NCBI GenBank assembly: GCA_024233215.1 | Contig: JACKPW010000006.1 | Location: 248,001 to 312,000, forward strand | Direction of reading: 5' to 3' | DNA: 64,000 nucleotides | DNA from: Verrucomicrobiales bacterium | GTDB taxonomy: Bacteria > Verrucomicrobiota > Verrucomicrobiia > Limisphaerales > J093 | Shown: positions 60,000 through 64,000 of the stretch, piece after piece | Layout: every line of letters starts with the position of its first letter | Position numbering within the stretch: the stretch's first letter is position 1 | Notes under the pieces: generated by a model | Told to the model about the DNA's origin: nothing | Databases searched by the model: none | Seen by the model: only the letters and a program-made list of their open reading frames with translations | Program-made: the position numbers and the translations under genes

Positions 60000-61400
60000 A
60001 TGACAACACACCCGCCCGCAATGCGGTCCGAGCCCGGCTTCAACATCAACCGCCGCCGCTTTCTCCAGTCCGCCTCCGCTCTGGCGGCACTGGCCGCCCT
60101 GCCCTCCTGGGGCGCGGATGCGCTGGACCTGGTCAACGGGAAGCCCCGGCGCGTCGGCCTGATCGGGGCGGGTTGGTATGGCAAGAGCGACCTGTGGCGA
60201 CTGGTCCAGGTCGCCCCCGTGGAGATCGTGTCCGTGTGCGACCCCGATCAGAACATGCTCGCCGAGGCAGTTGAGATCGCCGGCCAACGCCAGAAATCGA
60301 AGCGCAAGCCGCGCACCTACACGGATTACCGCGAAATGCTGAAGGCAAAGGACCTCGACATCGTGCTCGTGGGATCCCCGGACCACTGGCATGCCCTGCA
60401 TTGCATTGCGGCCATCGAGTCGGGCGCGGATGTGTACTGCCAGAAACCGATCAGTCGCGACGTACGGGAGGGAGAGGCCATGCTGGATGCCGCGCGCAAG
60501 CATGGGCGCGTCGTGCAGATCGGCACCCAGCGCAAGAGCACGCCACACCTGATCGACGTCAAGAAACAGGTGGTCGAAGCCGGCCTGCTCGGCAAGGTGG
60601 GGCACGTGGAGATGTGCTGCTACTATCACATGCGGGCCAACGGCAATCCGCCGCTGGAGCCGGTGCCGGACTTCCTGGATTACGAAATGTGGACCGGGCC
60701 GGCGCCGCTCCGCCCTTACGACGGCCTGCCACACAAGCGCTGGTGGCGGACGTTCATGGAATACGGCAACGGCATCATGGGCGACATGTGCGTGCACATG
60801 TACGACACGGCGCGCTGGATGCTGGGGTTGGGCTGGCCGAAACGGATCAGCTCCACCGGCGGCATCTACGTGCAGAAGGAGGGGAAGTCGAACATCGCCG
60901 ACACGCAGGTGGCAACCTTTGAGCACGACGGCTTCAACTGCGTCTGGCAGCACCGTACCTGGGGTTCCTCCCCCGATCCCGACTATCCCTGGGCGCTCTT
61001 CATCTACGGCGAGAAGGGCACGCTCAAGGCCAGCACCATGCGGGCGGATTTCATCCCGCAGGATCGCAACGCGAAACCGCTGCATTTCGACTGCTTCTTC
61101 GAGCGCGAGAAGTACCCCGAGGATCTCACGGAAAAGGACATCGAACTCAACGCGGCCCCGGCCACGCGTCTTCACATGCTGGATTTCCTGGCCGCCATCG
61201 AGAAACGCAGCCGCCCCGTCGCCGACATCGAGCAGGGCCATATTTCCACGGCGAGTTGCATTCTGGCCAACCTGTCGATGGACATTGGCCGACCGTTGGT
61301 CTACGACCCGGAACGCCGCGTGGTGGTGGGCGATCGCGAGGCGACCCAGAAGTTGCGCAAGCCTTACCGCACCCCCTGGCAGCATCCCGCAACGGCGTAG
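60000..61400 (+). CDS. Gfo/Idh/MocA-family oxidoreductase, Tat-type signal
   Basis: A 466-residue protein from MTTHPPAMRSEPGFNINRRR. The N-terminus INRRRFLQSASALAALAALP is a Tat-like signal. The NAD(P)-binding Rossmann start is RRVGLIGAGWYGKSDLWRLV, followed by VGSPDHWHALHCIAAIESGA, and the conserved Lys motif is DVYCQKPISRDVREGEAML (EKP-type). The C-terminal alpha/beta domain has GDMCVHMYDTARWMLGLGWP. Secreted Gfo/Idh/MocA enzymes of this phylum act on sugars or sugar derivatives; substrate unknown. It is convergent with the small gene at 61404, with 3 bp between stops. Confidence 0.88.
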   Translation: MTTHPPAMRSEPGFNINRRRFLQSASALAALAALPSWGADALDLVNGKPRRVGLIGAGWYGKSDLWRLVQVAPVEIVSVCDPDQNMLAEAVEIAGQRQKSKRKPRTYTDYREMLKAKDLDIVLVGSPDHWHALHCIAAIESGADVYCQKPISRDVREGEAMLDAARKHGRVVQIGTQRKSTPHLIDVKKQVVEAGLLGKVGHVEMCCYYHMRANGNPPLEPVPDFLDYEMWTGPAPLRPYDGLPHKRWWRTFMEYGNGIMGDMCVHMYDTARWMLGLGWPKRISSTGGIYVQKEGKSNIADTQVATFEHDGFNCVWQHRTWGSSPDPDYPWALFIYGEKGTLKASTMRADFIPQDRNAKPLHFDCFFEREKYPEDLTEKDIELNAAPATRLHMLDFLAAIEKRSRPVADIEQGHISTASCILANLSMDIGRPLVYDPERRVVVGDREATQKLRKPYRTPWQHPATA

Positions 61401-61403
61401 GTG

Positions 61404-61676
61404 TCAATCCAACAGATTCCGGATCACGTTGACCTTCGGGATGTCCTCCGGGTTCTCCTTGGCCCGCTTCATCGCCCGCGCAATCTCGAAGGGGGTGAAC
61501 AGCAGGTCCTTTTCCTGGCCGCCCTCGAACTGGACCCGCAGGTGATACCAGCAATCCGCCGCCTCCATGCGCCGGCGGTTCAGGGCGTCCTTCATGGACA
61601 GGAGATTGCGCACCAGTTTCGCGTCGCCAATCCGTCCGCCACGCACCTTTTGGCCTGTCTTCTTCGAAATCGCCAT
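61404..61676 (-). CDS. Small hypothetical protein, 90 residues
   Basis: From MAISKKTGQKVRGGRIGDAK. It is basic at the N-terminus and then mixed charged (CWYHLRVQFEGGQEKDLLFT, PFEIARAMKRAKENPEDIPK). Not recognised. The compact size, start position and codon composition support a real gene. It lies 58 bp downstream of the 674-residue hypothetical gene in the same orientation, so the two may be co-transcribed. Confidence 0.6.
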   Translation of the reverse strand: MAISKKTGQKVRGGRIGDAKLVRNLLSMKDALNRRRMEAADCWYHLRVQFEGGQEKDLLFTPFEIARAMKRAKENPEDIPKVNVIRNLLD

Positions 61677-61734
61677 GGGCCGATGGTGGGCGGGATTGGG
61701 GCACGCTGGCAATCCGGTTTCGGAGCCGGCCGCG

Positions 61735-63759
61735 TCAACCGGTGGACGAGAGGTGCACTTCAGGGACCGCATCCGGGTTCCCCTCCGACTCGTCGGCCGG
61801 TTGGGTGAACACCCGGATGTGGCGGCGGATGGCCCGGGTGATCTCCCCTGGATCCGACTGGTCCAGGCGCTTCAGCACCTCATCCCAGCGTTTGCCGAAG
61901 CTGCCGTTGGGATCCCGCCCAAGGCTGGCGAACAGCCGGTTGAAGGAACCGCGGTCGTCCCGATACTCCTGTTGGATCTCGGCAAACCGCCCTTGGAATG
62001 CCGCGAGATAGGCCTCGGCAAACCGCCGTTGCTGCGGGACCACGAGATGGGCGCGCCGGTTCACCGGCTCGGCATACTGGTCCGCAAACTCCTTCAACGG
62101 GGTCCGGTAGTCGCCAAAGGAACCTTCGTGATGGCAGAACACGAGTTCGTCCGGCGGAGAGTCCGCATCGGGGCCGATCAGAACCTCGTTCCCCTGATCG
62201 AAAGAGATCTTCTCCCCTTCCTCGATCACCCGCCCCACGATGAGATTCACCGCTGCTGCCGCCCCCAGCAACCGGGCCACCGCCTCCGCATACGCCCAGC
62301 GGCTGAAGTGGGATTCGGCCAATTCGGGCGACGGGGTGCCCCGGATGAAGTCGCGCTCGAAATAGGTGGCCCAGACCTGGCGCCGGTCCTGGCCCCGGTG
62401 TTCCACCGGTCGATCCTCCGGAATGTGCTGCCGGGTGAACTGCCATGGAAGGTTCATGCCCAGTTGGCGGCACCCGAGGCGGCGGTCGAAGATGTACTCC
62501 GCGTAGTTCTCGGCCCACAGGATGGCATTGACGATCTCGGCACCCTCCCTGAGGTGATAGCGGATGTCGTACTTCTGAAAACGGATGACCCTCAGGTCCG
62601 GGCGGACGGCCCCGGTGCGCTTGAAATCGAGGAGAAACACCTCGCGCCGACCCGGGGCGGGGCTGTCACTCCGGAGACGATTGGCGATGCGACCGATGTT
62701 GATGTATTCGAGGTCGCCGTACTCGCGCGCCACATTCTTGATGACCTTGATGGCCACCTCGTCGCGCAATTCCGCCACCTCCGGGTTGTCGTGGGCATCG
62801 AGAATCGAGTCCAGCACGCACTCCCCCCGCCGGAAGGTGGCCCCGGGCAGCCAGCGCACTTGATAGATGAACTCCGGCCCGAGTTCCTCCTCGTGTGGCT
62901 GCGCGACCGCCGCCTCCGGTTCCCGGACCAACGAACAGAACAATCCGCTCACCCAGGACTGTTCCCCGCTGTCGTCACGCCGGAGGGGCAAGGGGGTTTC
63001 GGCCGCAAAGACCCCACCGACGCGCTCGTGGGCGGCCCGCAGGTTCACCGGGTCCAACTCCAACCAGATGGTTTCAAGAATCAACCGCCGGGTCTCATCC
63101 GCAGGGCCCGGCCAGAGCGTCAGTTCCGGCTCGCCCTGTCGGTTCAACCGCCCCAGGTACGAACGCACTTCCTCGAGTTGTTGGGCCAGGGCATCGTCCG
63201 GCAGGTCGGCCAGGGCGACGAAGCTTCCGCAGGTCAGAAAACGCGTTCCCAGGTGCGGGTTGTAGAGATAAACCGCCTCCAATCCGATGGCGTTCCGCGA
63301 TCGACCGATGTGCTCGATCATCTCCTGCTTTCGGCGTGGCCGGGGGGTCACCCGCCACAATCCGCCCTGGCGCCGGATGGCATCGAGAAAGGCCGGGTTG
63401 CTGACCGACAGAAACCGAATGCGGTTCTTCGGGAAATGCTGCTGCAGAATCGAGTCCGCCTGCAGCACCTGCGGCAGCAACGCCCGGGTCGTGGGCAGTT
63501 CGAGGCAGCCTCCGCGGTAATAGAGCGCCACTGCGCCGGCCTCCTCCACCGCCCATTCCTTGTCAGTCCAGGGCTCCTCCCCGAGGCGCCGGCGCGCCGC
63601 ATCCAGATGCTCCCGAAAATCGAGCGCCTGCGTGAAATGCGTTCCGGGAAGCGTCACCAGCACTCGCCGGTTCAGGAACAACGTGGCCGGACGCGTGCCA
63701 GGCGCCGCGATTTCACCCGTCGCCATCGGATCCGGCCCCAGTACAAAGGTCGCTTCCAT
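61735..63759 (-). CDS. Large hypothetical protein, 674 residues
   Basis: From MEATFVLGPDPMATGEIAAP; the open frame extends further upstream, but that part is Arg/Trp-rich and unlikely to be coding. No signal peptide or membrane segment. Mixed alpha/beta character (YLYNPHLGTRFLTCGSFVAL, YGDLEYINIGRIANRL, GNEVLIGPDADSPPDELVF, HHEGSFGDYRTPLKEFADQY). No known domain was recognised by eye. It is the upstream partner of the 90-residue gene. Between its start and trmL (~107 bp) nothing was seen. Confidence 0.65.
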   Translation of the reverse strand: MEATFVLGPDPMATGEIAAPGTRPATLFLNRRVLVTLPGTHFTQALDFREHLDAARRRLGEEPWTDKEWAVEEAGAVALYYRGGCLELPTTRALLPQVLQADSILQQHFPKNRIRFLSVSNPAFLDAIRRQGGLWRVTPRPRRKQEMIEHIGRSRNAIGLEAVYLYNPHLGTRFLTCGSFVALADLPDDALAQQLEEVRSYLGRLNRQGEPELTLWPGPADETRRLILETIWLELDPVNLRAAHERVGGVFAAETPLPLRRDDSGEQSWVSGLFCSLVREPEAAVAQPHEEELGPEFIYQVRWLPGATFRRGECVLDSILDAHDNPEVAELRDEVAIKVIKNVAREYGDLEYINIGRIANRLRSDSPAPGRREVFLLDFKRTGAVRPDLRVIRFQKYDIRYHLREGAEIVNAILWAENYAEYIFDRRLGCRQLGMNLPWQFTRQHIPEDRPVEHRGQDRRQVWATYFERDFIRGTPSPELAESHFSRWAYAEAVARLLGAAAAVNLIVGRVIEEGEKISFDQGNEVLIGPDADSPPDELVFCHHEGSFGDYRTPLKEFADQYAEPVNRRAHLVVPQQRRFAEAYLAAFQGRFAEIQQEYRDDRGSFNRLFASLGRDPNGSFGKRWDEVLKRLDQSDPGEITRAIRRHIRVFTQPADESEGNPDAVPEVHLSSTG

Positions 63760-63865
63760 ACCCCGTACGCTGGCTAAAACCGGGCCTTCTGTCACTACCT
63801 GAACTTCGTGGACCCACTTCCGTCGGTCACCCGCAGCCCAACCCCCTGCATGCCAGCGGTTCCGA

Positions 63866-64000
63866 TCAAACCTCCCCAGCGAAACCGATCTGGCGCAGCG
63901 CCTCATAAAGGACCACCGCCACACAATTGGACAGATTCAACGACCGCGCGGCCGGGTTGAACATCGGCAACCGAATCCAATGGTCCCGATGCTCCGCCAA
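63866..64000 (-). CDS. trmL: C-terminal part of tRNA 2'-O-methyltransferase TrmL (SpoU family), 5' end outside window
   Basis: The last 44 residues read LAEHRDHWIRLPMFNPAARS, then LNLSNCVAVVLYEALRQIGF, and end AGEV. The pattern IPM...ARSLNLSNxVAVVLYExxRQ is the C-terminal knot of TrmL/YibK-type SPOUT methyltransferases, which 2'-O-methylate the wobble base of tRNA-Leu. The Asn-Leu-Ser-Asn motif is the SAM-binding trefoil-knot loop. Truncated by the window edge. Confidence 0.85.
   Translation of the reverse strand: MAEHRDHWIRLPMFNPAARSLNLSNCVAVVLYEALRQIGFAGEV

Overview
The window is high-GC bacterial DNA that most resembles a member of the Verrucomicrobiota (Pedosphaera/Limisphaera side). This is inferred from two PEP-CTERM secreted proteins, a hydrazine-synthase-alpha-like dihaem protein with a LamG domain, several secreted glycosidases, DUF7467-type surface repeats, and the gene order prs-rplY-pth-rpsF-ssb-rplI-dnaB-bamA-ompH. 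No rRNA, tRNA or CRISPR array was recognised.

Layout. 0-12 kb: secreted carbohydrate-active and redox proteins (a truncated PQQ/ankyrin/TolB chimera, a pectate-lyase-fold protein, a LamG-dihaem protein, GH43-like, GH30, a PQQ-propeller/EF-hand protein, CusF-SCO1). 12-17 kb: exported and sorted surface proteins (PEP-CTERM protein, PEP-CTERM matrixin protease, DUF7467 protein with a perfect 13-residue repeat). 17.5-21.5 kb: PfkB sugar kinase, then a decayed beta-helix gene split by a degenerate IS1634-like element. 21.5-28.5 kb: TfoX-like protein, sugar dehydrogenase, tetrapyrrole genes (ccsA/hemX-like, hemA, hemC), a decayed transposase tail and a GH29 fucosidase. 28.6-37.1 kb: leftward housekeeping block (outer-membrane assembly, replication, translation, PRPP synthesis). 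37.3-43.4 kb: rightward exopolysaccharide cluster (acyltransferase, flippase, two glycosyltransferases, polymerase/ligase), two of whose genes carry frameshifts. 43.4-48.3 kb: beta-CASP nuclease and two paralogous ABC-2 permeases without an ATPase. 48.6-59.8 kb: rdgB, a lipoprotein-like unknown, thrS, a DUF4143 ATPase and a giant TPR/C39-peptidase-like protein. 60-64 kb: Gfo/Idh/MocA oxidoreductase, two unknowns and the end of trmL.

The most interesting signals are non-coding. Upstream of thrS is a short leader ORF with four consecutive threonine codons, followed at once by a 10-bp hairpin and a rho-independent terminator, which looks like a threonine attenuator. Three intergenic sites carry REPIN-like inverted pairs of one 28-30 nt imperfect palindrome, and a decayed Y1/RAYT-like transposase tail lies at 26.5 kb. 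Two further inverted repeats, unrelated in sequence, share one design: arms made of three units repeating every 10 bp. One of them lies between the thrS terminator and the thrS start codon.

Several genes look scarred rather than simply absent: conserved family segments are joined in frame with the intervening parts missing (start of window, 18.5-21.4 kb), and single-base frameshifts occur in ccsA/hemX, the polymerase and a glycosyltransferase. Sequencing or assembly error cannot be excluded for the frameshifts from the sequence alone.
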